From Coprobacillus sp. CAG:605 (GTDB lineage Bacteria; Bacillota_I; Bacilli_A; RF39; UBA660), in assembly GCA_000433255.1 (NCBI GenBank), contig HF998241.1, positions 25,427 to 63,253 on the forward strand: DNA of 37,827 bases, read 5' to 3'. Under the pieces are notes generated by a model, which was not told where the DNA came from, ran no database searches, and saw nothing but the letters and a program-made list of their open reading frames with translations. Positions 15,824 through 24,576 of this stretch are shown here, in pieces (the first letter of the stretch is position 1; each line of letters starts with the position of its first letter). Position numbers and translations under genes: made by a program.

Positions 15824-16330
15824 ATGATACTAAAAGAAAAAGATTTTACTTATGAATATGTAAATTACTTAAATATAAATCATATGATGTTTTGTTTTTG
15901 TAAGATATTACATCGCTTGACTAATAAAAATTATGAATATTTAATAAATAGTAGATTAGAACAAAGAAATTGTAAAGTAACATATTACAAGATGGGTTTA
16001 ATTTATGAAGCTGATAATATAGGAATAAGAATAAAATCACCATTATGGGATTATAAAGTCTTTGATAGTGAGTATGTAACACTAAGTACTTATGATACAA
16101 ATAGATTTGATTTATTATTTAATAATAAAGATATTGGGTATTTAGATTTTAGATTAGAAAATATTAATAATGAAAATTTGAAAACTTTGTTTGGACAATT
16201 TAGAGATTATGTTATAGAATATCAATTAACGAATAGGAAATATTATTTAGATAAGTGTGATTATAGTATGCTTGCTGATAATTATGTAAATATGATAAAA
16301 GGTAATAGTTTAAAAAGAGAGAGGTATTAA
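15824..16330 (+). CDS. Unknown protein in the asparagine T-box operon
   Basis: A 168-residue protein I do not recognise, starting at ATG 15824 after AGGAGGA, directly behind the T-box terminator. It is rich in Tyr, Asn and Asp, contains two early Cys (CFCK), and has no signal peptide or membrane segment. The middle region (MGLIYEADNIGIRIKSP, then FDLLFNNKDIGYLDFRLE) looks beta-rich. It lies two bases before the AspRS gene and should be made when tRNA-Asn is uncharged. A role in asparagine or tRNA metabolism is suggested only by position. Confidence 0.75.
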   Translation: MILKEKDFTYEYVNYLNINHMMFCFCKILHRLTNKNYEYLINSRLEQRNCKVTYYKMGLIYEADNIGIRIKSPLWDYKVFDSEYVTLSTYDTNRFDLLFNNKDIGYLDFRLENINNENLKTLFGQFRDYVIEYQLTNRKYYLDKCDYSMLADNYVNMIKGNSLKRERY

Positions 16331-16332
16331 AA

Positions 16333-17649
16333 ATGGAAAAAATATATGTAAAAGATTTAAAAAATTATGTTGGTCAAGAAATAAGTTTTAGTGGGTTTGT
16401 AGAGACCATAAGAGATAAGAAATGGGTTATGTTTGTTATCTTAAGGGATAGTACTGGCAGTGTTCAGATGACTATTGAAAAGAGTGATGAGGCTAATGCT
16501 AAATTGCTTGATATTATGAGTAATGTTAGTGTTGATAGTACGCTTAAGGTTAAGGGTAAATTAGTTTTAAATGACGCTGTTAAACTAGGGGGAATGGAGA
16601 TTGTTCCAAGTAGTATTGAAGTTACTTCAAGAGCCGAAGGGTTACCATTTGATTATAATAACTTAGATGGGGTTAATATTGATACGAGATTAGATTATAG
16701 ATGGTTAGATTTAAGAAATAAGAGAAACATGTTAGTTAGACAAATTGAGTCAACTATGGTTGAAGGAATGAGAGACTATTTATATAAGAATGATTTTACA
16801 GAGATACATACTCCTAAGTTACTTGGGGCAGCATCAGAATCAGGTAGTGAAGTATTTGAAGTTAAGTACTTCGATAGAAAAGCTTATTTAGCTCAATCAC
16901 CACAATTTTATAAACAAATGGCTATGGCTGCTGGAATGTCTAAAATATTTGAAGTAGCGCCAGCATTTAGAGCGGAAAATTCTAATACTAATAGACATGC
17001 AACTGAGTTTACATCATTTGATTTAGAGTTTAGTTATATTGATTCTTATGAAGATGTTATGAATTTAGAAGAGGATTTATTGATTGCCGGATTAACTAAA
17101 GTTAAAGAACGTTATGACGAGACAATTAAAGAAGTATTTAATAATGAGGTTATTATTCCTAAGAAACATTTTCCTAGAATTAAATTACAAGATTTGTATC
17201 AAGAGTTAAATCAAAGATATGGTTATGTCATTCCAACCGAGGATATTGGGGATATGAATGCTGAAGCTGAGAAGCTTACAAGTAGATTTGCTAAGGAAGT
17301 ATATGATAGTGAATTTATCTTTGTTACAGGATTTAGTGCCGCTAAAAGAGCGTTCTATCATATGAGAGACGAAAATGGCGAATTACAAGGTTATGATTTA
17401 ATTTGGCGTGGTACGGAAATTACTACTGGTGCTCAAAGAGAACATCGTTATGAAGAAATTGTTAAGAATGCAAAAGAAAAAGGATTAGGTAAGGATGTTT
17501 CATTCTACTTAGAATTCTTTAAATATGGTTGTCCTCCTCATGGTGGCTTTGCTATTGGGGTAGATAGACTTACAATGTTATTATTAGGGTTATCTTCAAT
17601 TAAAGAAACACAATTCTTATTTAGAGGACCTAATAGATTAAATCCATAG
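16333..17649 (+). CDS. aspS: Archaeal-type aspartyl-tRNA synthetase (AspRS2)
   Basis: Class II synthetase of 438 residues. The length, the lack of the bacterial GAD insertion domain, and motifs such as SESGSEVFEVKYFDR, LAQSPQFYKQM, FRAENSNTNRHATEFT (motif 2) and GVDRLTMLLLG (motif 3) mark the archaeal/eukaryal type rather than the 590-residue bacterial AspRS. Archaeal-type AspRS can be non-discriminating, making Asp-tRNA-Asn for GatCAB. From memory of the Pyrococcus (Thermococcus) enzyme, the discriminating residues are Trp26 and Lys85: the aligned positions here read SGFVE (Glu) and VKLGG (Lys), so specificity is undecided. It is controlled by an Asn-type T-box and followed by AsnRS 14 bases later. 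Confidence 0.9.
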   Translation: MEKIYVKDLKNYVGQEISFSGFVETIRDKKWVMFVILRDSTGSVQMTIEKSDEANAKLLDIMSNVSVDSTLKVKGKLVLNDAVKLGGMEIVPSSIEVTSRAEGLPFDYNNLDGVNIDTRLDYRWLDLRNKRNMLVRQIESTMVEGMRDYLYKNDFTEIHTPKLLGAASESGSEVFEVKYFDRKAYLAQSPQFYKQMAMAAGMSKIFEVAPAFRAENSNTNRHATEFTSFDLEFSYIDSYEDVMNLEEDLLIAGLTKVKERYDETIKEVFNNEVIIPKKHFPRIKLQDLYQELNQRYGYVIPTEDIGDMNAEAEKLTSRFAKEVYDSEFIFVTGFSAAKRAFYHMRDENGELQGYDLIWRGTEITTGAQREHRYEEIVKNAKEKGLGKDVSFYLEFFKYGCPPHGGFAIGVDRLTMLLLGLSSIKETQFLFRGPNRLNP

Positions 17650-17663
17650 AAGGAAGGAATATT

Positions 17664-19034
17664 ATGTTAGATATAGTTGATATTAAAAAAGAAGATATTG
17701 GTAAAAAGTTAAGTATTTGTGGATGGATTAAGAATCATCGTAAACAATCTAATTTTGGTTTTATTGCTTTAAGTGATGGAACTAGTCAAAATCCTTTACA
17801 AGTTGTATATACGAAGGATTTAAAAGATTTCTTAGAGATTCAAAAGTTACATATTGGATCTTCAATTAAAGTATGTGGGACTTTAGTAGAGTCTCAAGGA
17901 TCTGGACAAGAGTTTGAACTTTCTTTAGAAAATTTAGAACTTTTAGGAGATTGTCCAGAAGATTATCCTATTCAGCCTAAAAGACATACAAGAGAATATT
18001 TAAGAAGTGTAGCTTATTTAAGACCTCGTACTAATTTGTTTCATGCGGTATTTAAAGTAAGAAGCGTAGCCGCTATGGCTATTCATGAGTATTTCCAAAA
18101 GAATAATTATACTTATGTTCATACGCCTTTAATTACAACAGCTGATTGTGAAGGCTCAGACCAAATGTTTAAGTTAACTACATTGGATTTGAATAATATA
18201 CCTATGAAAGATGGTAAGGCTGATATGTCTAAAGATTTATTTGGACGTTTGGCTTATATTACGGGTAGTGGTCAGTTACATGGCGAGACTTTTGCTCATG
18301 CCTTTAAAAAGATTTATACTTTTGGACCAACTTTTAGAACGGAGAACTCTAATACTAAGACTCACGCCAATGAGTTCTGGATGATTGAGCCAGAAATATG
18401 TTTCTGTGATTTAGAAGAGCTAATGAATATTGAAGAAGATTTCTTAAAGTATATAGTTTCTTATGTTTTAGAACATTGTAAAGACGAAATGAAAATGTTA
18501 GATAGTTTTGTAGAGAAGGGACTTATTGAAAAGCTAGAAAAGTTAGTTTCTTCAAACTTTGCACGTATTGACCATAAAGAAGCGATTGATATCTTAAAGA
18601 AAGCTGATGTTAAATGGGAGTTTGAACCAGATTATAACGAAGATATTGCTAAAGAACATGAAAGATATCTAACTAATTACTTTAATGGTCCAGTATTTAT
18701 TAAGAACTGGCCAAAAGATATTAAGGCTTATTACATGAAGTTAAATCCGGATAATAAGACTGTTGCAGCGGTTGACTTAGAAGTGCCAGGTTCTGGTGAA
18801 TTAATGGGAGGATCTCAAAGAGAAGAAAATTACGATAAACTTCTTAGTCGTATGAAAGATTTTAATATCAACTATGAAGAGATTGATTGGTATTTAAAAT
18901 TAAGAGAGTATGGAACAACAGTTCATTCAGGATTTGGTATGGGCTTTGAACGTTTAATAATGTATTTAACAGGTATTGATAATATCCGTGATGTTATTCC
19001 ATATCCTAGAACTCCAGGTAACTGTGAGTATTAA
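17664..19034 (+). CDS. asnS: Asparagine--tRNA ligase
   Basis: Class II synthetase of 456 residues. The N-terminal OB-fold anticodon domain (CGWIKNHRKQSNFGFIALSDGT) is followed by the catalytic domain with motif 1 around FHEYFQ-type helix (AIHEYFQKNNYTYVHTP), motif 2 FRTENSNTKTHANEFWMIEPE and motif 3 GFGMGFERLIMYLTG. The insertion between motifs 2 and 3 is present and no residues are missing. ATG 17664 follows GAAGGAA. It is the last gene of the asparagine T-box operon; the stop codon touches the terminator stem. Confidence 0.95.
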   Translation: MLDIVDIKKEDIGKKLSICGWIKNHRKQSNFGFIALSDGTSQNPLQVVYTKDLKDFLEIQKLHIGSSIKVCGTLVESQGSGQEFELSLENLELLGDCPEDYPIQPKRHTREYLRSVAYLRPRTNLFHAVFKVRSVAAMAIHEYFQKNNYTYVHTPLITTADCEGSDQMFKLTTLDLNNIPMKDGKADMSKDLFGRLAYITGSGQLHGETFAHAFKKIYTFGPTFRTENSNTKTHANEFWMIEPEICFCDLEELMNIEEDFLKYIVSYVLEHCKDEMKMLDSFVEKGLIEKLEKLVSSNFARIDHKEAIDILKKADVKWEFEPDYNEDIAKEHERYLTNYFNGPVFIKNWPKDIKAYYMKLNPDNKTVAAVDLEVPGSGELMGGSQREENYDKLLSRMKDFNINYEEIDWYLKLREYGTTVHSGFGMGFERLIMYLTGIDNIRDVIPYPRTPGNCEY

Positions 19035-19062
19035 GAGTAGAGAAATCTATTCTTTTTCTTTG
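19033..19062. repeat. 30-bp direct repeat, left copy
   Basis: Identical over all 30 bases to 24494-24523. It holds the asnS terminator (hairpin plus T tract and following TCTTTG) and bounds the helicase module on its left. Confidence 0.95.
19034..19059 (+). terminator. Terminator after asnS
   Basis: AGAGTAGA (19034-19041) pairs with TCTATTCT (19046-19053) around a GAAA tetraloop, then T's. Its first base is the last base of the asnS stop. Confidence 0.85.
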
Positions 19063-19072
19063 GAGTGAAATA

Positions 19073-19081
19073 TGGTATTAT
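19073..19081 (+). promoter_or_regulatory. Possible extended -10 box for the helicase gene
   Basis: TGGTATTAT fits an extended -10 and leaves a short leader before ATG 19103, but no -35 is recognisable. Confidence 0.35.
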
Positions 19082-19102
19082 GTAATAGTAGGTGACGATA
19101 AT

Positions 19103-22100
19103 ATGAAAGATTTATTTAACTTAAATAATTGTTATCAGGATGATGGGTATTATTATTTTTTTAGAGCGTTAAATATGCGAGATTTGGCGGGTATTAAGGA
19201 TAAGTCAATTTTAGACAGTGCTGGTAATATCGCTAAAATTATTACGGATAGAGAGTTTTTTAAGAGAGAAGAAAGATACAATGCTAATTCTTCATTGACT
19301 TTAGAAGAAATGGTTAATCATGTTAAAATGCATTACGATAAAGATACTAATTGTATTTCTTTAAGTAGTGACGCTAATGTGTGTTTGATGTATGGTAGAG
19401 GAGATTATGAAGATAAGTATATAATCGTTAAAGTACCAAAGCAGGAACTTGGAGTTACGACGTTTAATGCCGGAAAGTATATTTATGAAGAGATAGCCAA
19501 GCGGGTAGAAAATTATATTGCTAAGCATGAGAGGGAGTTAGACGAATTACAAAAATATTACGTTAATGCGATAAGAAATGCTGTTAATAAGAGCCAACTT
19601 GATAATATTAAAGAAACTTTACCGCAAGAATATATGGATATCACATCGAATAGATTTCAAAATGGTTTAACTTTTATTGATAGTAAGTCGTATGAAGGTT
19701 ATACAGCAGAGGAAAATTTAGCTAAAGATAAATTAGTTATGCTTTTAGATGTTTTAGACTTTGAGGTGGCTAAAGGGAAAACTAATAGACTTGTAATTCG
19801 AACTATGGGTTCAGCGTTTTCTTCGCGAGAATTAGAGTATTACCAGACTATCCCACAAGAAAAGATTATTTCGATATCGTCTTCTTTAGCTGAAGTTATG
19901 GGTTTGTTGCAACAAGTAGTAGAAACTAAAGAGATTAGAGAGATAAAGAATTATTTGATTGCTAATTTGGATGAGGTTAGAAATAAAGTTTTGAATGCTG
20001 ATTATAGTAAGTTTGATGAACAAAACTTAGATATGAGCTTGGATAATATATATAATTTAACTGGGGGAAAGATTAGTTATAAAGAAGCTCGGGAACTATA
20101 TTTAAATGCCATGTATGTGGCTCGGTCTAAGGTAAGAGTATTTAATGCCGTCCAAACATTACAGACGATACTAGGGGATAAATATAGCGATACGTTACAA
20201 GAAATTCTAAATAATGGATTTGGCATTGAGCCAAGTATTATGAGTAGAAAAAATATTAAATATGATATTAAGGTAAGTGATACCATTTCTCTTACGATAC
20301 CTAAAGAATATCAAAGTATTGTAGATTATATTAATAGTTTAAGCATAAATGATATGAGTAATTTATTTAATAATCCGAAAGAAGCCTTTAATACTTTGTT
20401 TAGTAACTATGTAGGAACACATGATATTGAATCACAAAATAAAGAAGAGTGGTATGCGAATGGCATTATTGACATGGTTGATTTATCTAGTATGGGAATT
20501 GAGACTTCTTTAAACTTAGAACAACGAAAAAAGATAATTAATGATTTAGTTAGTCGTAATTTTATGGACTTTTATGATAAAGTTAAAGGTTTGCCAAACT
20601 TTGAACAGATTGCTACAGCTATGTTAGCAACTTTAGTATCCAATAATGAAGAGTTTAAAAACAATGCTAAAATCATTTTAGAACAATTAAAAGGGTATAT
20701 TGGTTATAATAAGTTGAAAGATTATAATTTATCTTTAAGAAGTGTTCAAAGAGAAGCAGTAACTAATATTGATAGATTGTATCAAGGAAGAAGTTTTGCT
20801 ACGGCAGTTATGCCAACGGGTTTAGGTAAAAGTTTTGTGGCTTTATATGAGATGTTGCAACGAAGAGATAAAAAAATATTGTACTTAGCGCCTAATGATA
20901 TAATTTTAGGACAAATTAAGCACTATGTTAAAATGCTATATGGTTATAATGATTATCATACTTTGTTTAATAATTTAACTTTAGCGACTTATCAAGATTT
21001 AAAAGATAGTAATAATAAGGACTTAAAAGAAAAGTACAATGCGGAATATGATTTTATTATTTTAGACGAGTTACATCGAAGTGGGGCGCCAGAATGGTAT
21101 GAGTATGTTAAGAAGTTAATGGATAGACAGAATAAGAAGAAAGTTAAAGTTTTAGGAATTACAGCAACTCCAGAGCGAGATAGAGACGAACAAGATATGG
21201 GAGAGATTTGGGCTAAGTACTTTGGCTATAGTGATAAGGACTTAATTTTAGGCAGACATCTAGCTATGTACAAAACTTTGGCTGACGCTATTGTGGAAGG
21301 CATATTACCAAATCCTAAGTTTATTAACTGCTTATATTCTTTTGAAAGTAGTGGGGCTTTACAAGAACTAAATGAAGACCTTGCGATGTTAGGCGATGAC
21401 GATAAAAAGAATGATTTAACGAAAAAGTATGAATTATGCCGTAGAAGTATTGTTAATAGTACAGGTATTGAAAAAATACTTGGTGATAATTTAGAGAAAA
21501 ATGGTAAGTATGTGGTGTTTTTACCGGTAAATAGACGCGATGATGGTACTTATGAGACTGTTGATGGTGAAAGTGTAAGTAAGACGACTGCGGAAAGACT
21601 TATAAAAGATTATATGGCGTTAGTAAGACAATACTTGTATTCTAATGCGTATATGCAGGTTAATGGTGATACTATAAGTTTGATTTATAATAAGATTGTT
21701 GGAAATGAGACTTTAAGTAAGGAAGAGTTGGTCTTTTTAAATAAGGAAAAAGAAAATATCTTATTACTTGATACTATTGATATTCAAAATAAACCAAAGG
21801 CTTTAGATACTTTAAATAGTATAATGGTAAGGACAATTACTAAGTACCTGGGTTGGGAAAGGTTAGAAAAAGAAGAATTATCTAAAAAAATTAAAGAAAA
21901 AACTAAAGATATGCTTGATACTAATTCGTTATTAGGTAGTTATAGTAAGGCACGTAATGATAAGGAACTTTCTAGTTTTAACGAAAAGTCTTCGGGTAAA
22001 CCAAAATTGTTATTTGTTTTAAATAAGCTTAATGAAGGCGCCCATTTATCTGGGGTTAAAGGCATCATTTGGTTAAGACCACTCTCAAAAAATTCCCGAA

Positions 22101-24184
22101 TATTGTTTTATCAAGAATTAGGAAGGTGTATTGCTTCAAGAGAAGACGGCTATATTTATAAGGAAAGCGATAGCCCGGGTGTTATTGATTTAGTTAATAA
22201 TCTTTATACGGTAGATTTAAATAGAAATAATGAATACTTAAAGAACGATTTAGAATATTTACAACGAATTGTCTCTTGGATAGAAGAAAATGGTAAGTAC
22301 CCAGAAGAAAATAGCCTATTGAAAGAAGAAAGATATTTTTCGGTTAAATTAAGTATTATTTTAAATAAATATATTAATTATTTTCAAGACGATAGTTTGT
22401 TGGAAAAAGTTAAGATTAAAGATAAAATTATTATTCAAGAAATATTGAGAACGGGTTCTATCATTGATTTATGGAATATGCCTATTAAAGAAGAGGAAAG
22501 ACTTAATAATTTAGAACACTTGCAGAAAAAAGAAAAAGAATATTTAGATGGTATTTTTAAAATGGGCAGTGTTATGAGCTCTTTTGTTGATTTGAAAAAT
22601 GAATTAGAAGAAGAATTAGATTCAGTAACGACATTTGATAAGTGGTTTAAAATAGCAGAAAATTATTATAAAGAAAATGGCGATTTGTTGGTGCCAGATG
22701 GTTATGTAACACCTAATGGTGAAAAACTCGGCAGTTGGATTGCTAATAAACGTGCTGCTTACAATCATACGGGACGAGAAAAAATTTCTTATGAACAAAT
22801 AGTTAAATTGGAATCTATTGGAATGATATGGAATGATATTCTAGATTACAAGTGGAATCAAATGTATGAGTTAGCAGCTGATTATTATAAGGAGCATAAT
22901 AACTTATTAATTCCGGTTAATTATGTTACTGTCTCGGGGAAAAAACTTGGAATTTGGATAAATGAACAACGCAAAGCATATGCTAACAATTCAAATAAAA
23001 CGATGTCTCTAACGCGAATAGCTAAGTTGGAGGCAATAGGCATGGCTTGGAAACCTTATGATTATTACTGGGATAAAATGTATGAATATGCTAAATCATA
23101 TTATGAAACTCATGGTAATTTATTAGTTCCGCAATCATATAAGACTTCATCAGGAAATACCTTAGGAACATGGATTTCTAATCAGCGTCAGGCTTATAAA
23201 AACAATAATTTAACTTTAGAACAAAAAGAGAAGTTAGACCAAATCGGTATGGTATGGAAAACCAAAGATAATCAATGGGATAGTTGGTATGCGTTAGCTC
23301 AGGATTATTATGAAAAGAATGGTAACTTGCAAGTACCAAATAGTTATGTGACATCTAGTGGGGAAAAGCTTGGTCAATGGATTGGCAGTCAGCGTAAGGC
23401 ATATAATGGGAAAAGTACTAATAAGATAACTTTAGAACAAATCAAAAGATTAGAAAATATTGGTATGGTATGGGATATTCATAATACGCAGTGGGATAAG
23501 ATGTATGAATATGCTAAATCATATTATGAAACTCATGGTAATTTATTAGTTCCCCAATTATATAAAACTTCGTCAGGTGAAACCTTGGGTGTATGGGTTG
23601 CTAATCAACGCAAAGCTTATGCTAATAGAAATAAAGCTACGATATCAAATGAGCAAATCCTTAAATTGGAAGATATTGGGATGGTTTGGGATGTTAGTGA
23701 TTATCAATGGAACCGTATGTACGAGCTGGCTAGAATATACTATAATGAACATTGTGATTTGAAAATACCGTCTTTATATGTTACGCCTAGTGGAGAAAAG
23801 TTGGGTCAATGGATTGGCTGTCAGCGTAAAGCCTATAATGGTAAAAGCACTAATAAGATAAGTAAAGAACAAATTGAAAAATTAGAAAGTCTCGGCATGG
23901 TATGGGATGTAAAAGCTAATAAAGAAGATATTGCAAATTACTTAGATAATGAGTGTTCAGTTAAGATAGATAAGAAGATAAACAAAGATGTTTTAGATAG
24001 GGTATCATTAATCGAACTAAAAAGTAAAATAAATTTCTTACTTGATAGAGGAGAAGAGATTGTTGATAGTAAAGGAAAACTTTTGAATATCTTTAAAATG
24101 AGTAGTGTAGATATTCTAAATAAATATGGTATTTCTTTAGAATATATTATTAAAACGTATGGCAGAAATGAGGCTAGAAAATGA
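19103..24184 (+). CDS. Giant SF2 helicase with six helicase-associated (HA) repeats
   Basis: 1693 residues. Residues 1-130 form a separate domain with FFRAL (Arg21) and NCISLSSDANV (83-93), reminiscent of an ADP-ribosyltransferase-like fold (speculative). Residues 130-540 are helical and unassigned. The SF2 core (type III restriction/UvrB-like) has Walker A PTGLGKS 571-577, DELH 655-658, TAT 687-689 and motif VI QELGRCIAS 1004-1012, so it should be an ATP-driven translocase or helicase on nucleic acid. Residues 1178-1604 contain six repeats of about 70 residues matching the helicase-associated (HA) domain, each with W...YY..H/NGNL.VP..Y.T.SG..LG.WI..QR.AY...I..L..IGM.W. ATG 19103 follows AGGTGA. 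It overlaps the next gene by 4 bases. Such multi-domain helicases are often linked to defence or mobile DNA. Confidence 0.88.
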   Translation: MKDLFNLNNCYQDDGYYYFFRALNMRDLAGIKDKSILDSAGNIAKIITDREFFKREERYNANSSLTLEEMVNHVKMHYDKDTNCISLSSDANVCLMYGRGDYEDKYIIVKVPKQELGVTTFNAGKYIYEEIAKRVENYIAKHERELDELQKYYVNAIRNAVNKSQLDNIKETLPQEYMDITSNRFQNGLTFIDSKSYEGYTAEENLAKDKLVMLLDVLDFEVAKGKTNRLVIRTMGSAFSSRELEYYQTIPQEKIISISSSLAEVMGLLQQVVETKEIREIKNYLIANLDEVRNKVLNADYSKFDEQNLDMSLDNIYNLTGGKISYKEARELYLNAMYVARSKVRVFNAVQTLQTILGDKYSDTLQEILNNGFGIEPSIMSRKNIKYDIKVSDTISLTIPKEYQSIVDYINSLSINDMSNLFNNPKEAFNTLFSNYVGTHDIESQNKEEWYANGIIDMVDLSSMGIETSLNLEQRKKIINDLVSRNFMDFYDKVKGLPNFEQIATAMLATLVSNNEEFKNNAKIILEQLKGYIGYNKLKDYNLSLRSVQREAVTNIDRLYQGRSFATAVMPTGLGKSFVALYEMLQRRDKKILYLAPNDIILGQIKHYVKMLYGYNDYHTLFNNLTLATYQDLKDSNNKDLKEKYNAEYDFIILDELHRSGAPEWYEYVKKLMDRQNKKKVKVLGITATPERDRDEQDMGEIWAKYFGYSDKDLILGRHLAMYKTLADAIVEGILPNPKFINCLYSFESSGALQELNEDLAMLGDDDKKNDLTKKYELCRRSIVNSTGIEKILGDNLEKNGKYVVFLPVNRRDDGTYETVDGESVSKTTAERLIKDYMALVRQYLYSNAYMQVNGDTISLIYNKIVGNETLSKEELVFLNKEKENILLLDTIDIQNKPKALDTLNSIMVRTITKYLGWERLEKEELSKKIKEKTKDMLDTNSLLGSYSKARNDKELSSFNEKSSGKPKLLFVLNKLNEGAHLSGVKGIIWLRPLSKNSRILFYQELGRCIASREDGYIYKESDSPGVIDLVNNLYTVDLNRNNEYLKNDLEYLQRIVSWIEENGKYPEENSLLKEERYFSVKLSIILNKYINYFQDDSLLEKVKIKDKIIIQEILRTGSIIDLWNMPIKEEERLNNLEHLQKKEKEYLDGIFKMGSVMSSFVDLKNELEEELDSVTTFDKWFKIAENYYKENGDLLVPDGYVTPNGEKLGSWIANKRAAYNHTGREKISYEQIVKLESIGMIWNDILDYKWNQMYELAADYYKEHNNLLIPVNYVTVSGKKLGIWINEQRKAYANNSNKTMSLTRIAKLEAIGMAWKPYDYYWDKMYEYAKSYYETHGNLLVPQSYKTSSGNTLGTWISNQRQAYKNNNLTLEQKEKLDQIGMVWKTKDNQWDSWYALAQDYYEKNGNLQVPNSYVTSSGEKLGQWIGSQRKAYNGKSTNKITLEQIKRLENIGMVWDIHNTQWDKMYEYAKSYYETHGNLLVPQLYKTSSGETLGVWVANQRKAYANRNKATISNEQILKLEDIGMVWDVSDYQWNRMYELARIYYNEHCDLKIPSLYVTPSGEKLGQWIGCQRKAYNGKSTNKISKEQIEKLESLGMVWDVKANKEDIANYLDNECSVKIDKKINKDVLDRVSLIELKSKINFLLDRGEEIVDSKGKLLNIFKMSSVDILNKYGISLEYIIKTYGRNEARK
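22637..23913 (+). repeat. Six tandem HA repeats in the helicase gene
   Basis: Repeats of about 70 codons. Repeats 3-4 and 5-6 look like a duplicated two-repeat unit: 23078-23130 and 23501-23553 share a perfect 53-bp match, and repeats 4 and 6 share long runs around 23372 and 23804. Confidence 0.9.
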
Positions 24185-24501
24185 TATTTGATAAGTACTT
24201 AAGTGATACTTACTTAGATATTCTTTATAGTAATTATGATATAAAGTATTTAAAGGGTATTGATAGTAAGAATTTTACAGAAATATATAATTTATTAAAG
24301 GATAAAGGCTTTTATTTCTTAGATGATATCATTATTAATTATATAGATATATTTGAGTTAGATAAAAATTATTTAAATAAAGTACTAACTTATTTAGAAA
24401 CGACGTATGGAAAAGGCTATATTAAAAAGATAGGTAATGATATGACTATTCTAGATAAGATAATAGATACGACGATAAATTTAGAAATGAATGAAGAGTA
24501 G
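24181..24501 (+). CDS. Small acidic helical protein, partner of the helicase
   Basis: A 106-residue protein I do not recognise, starting in the ATGA overlap with the helicase stop, so translation is coupled. It is rich in Asp, Ile, Leu and Tyr, with repeated short helices (YLDILYSNYDIKYLKG, then INYIDIFELDKNYLNKV), no signal peptide and no cysteine. It ends inside the terminator that also forms the right direct repeat. Co-translation with a single large helicase suggests a regulator or subunit of that protein (inference). Confidence 0.75.
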   Translation: MIFDKYLSDTYLDILYSNYDIKYLKGIDSKNFTEIYNLLKDKGFYFLDDIIINYIDIFELDKNYLNKVLTYLETTYGKGYIKKIGNDMTILDKIIDTTINLEMNEE

Positions 24502-24523
24502 AGAAATCTATTCTTTTTCTTTG
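24494..24523. repeat. 30-bp direct repeat, right copy
   Basis: Exact copy of 19033-19062. The two lie 5461 bp apart and exactly enclose the helicase and its small partner. This copy contains that operon's terminator and ends at the base before the priA -35 box. Confidence 0.95.
24495..24520 (+). terminator. Terminator after the helicase operon
   Basis: Same hairpin as after asnS: AGAGTAGA (24495-24502), GAAA loop, TCTATTCT (24507-24514), T's. The stop codon 24499-24501 is in the 5' arm. Confidence 0.85.
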
Positions 24524-24552
24524 TTGCGTATTTCCATTGAACAAGTTATAAT
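24524..24552 (+). promoter_or_regulatory. priA promoter
   Basis: TTGCGT (24524-24529), 17-base spacer, TATAAT (24547-24552), starting at the base after the right direct repeat. Confidence 0.65.
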
Positions 24553-24576
24553 TAGAAAAAGAAAGCAGGTTATGTT

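Noticed and set aside
22637..23913. Tandem repeats resembling a CRISPR or satellite array
   Set aside because: The period is about 210 bp, in frame with one protein, and matches HA domain repeats.
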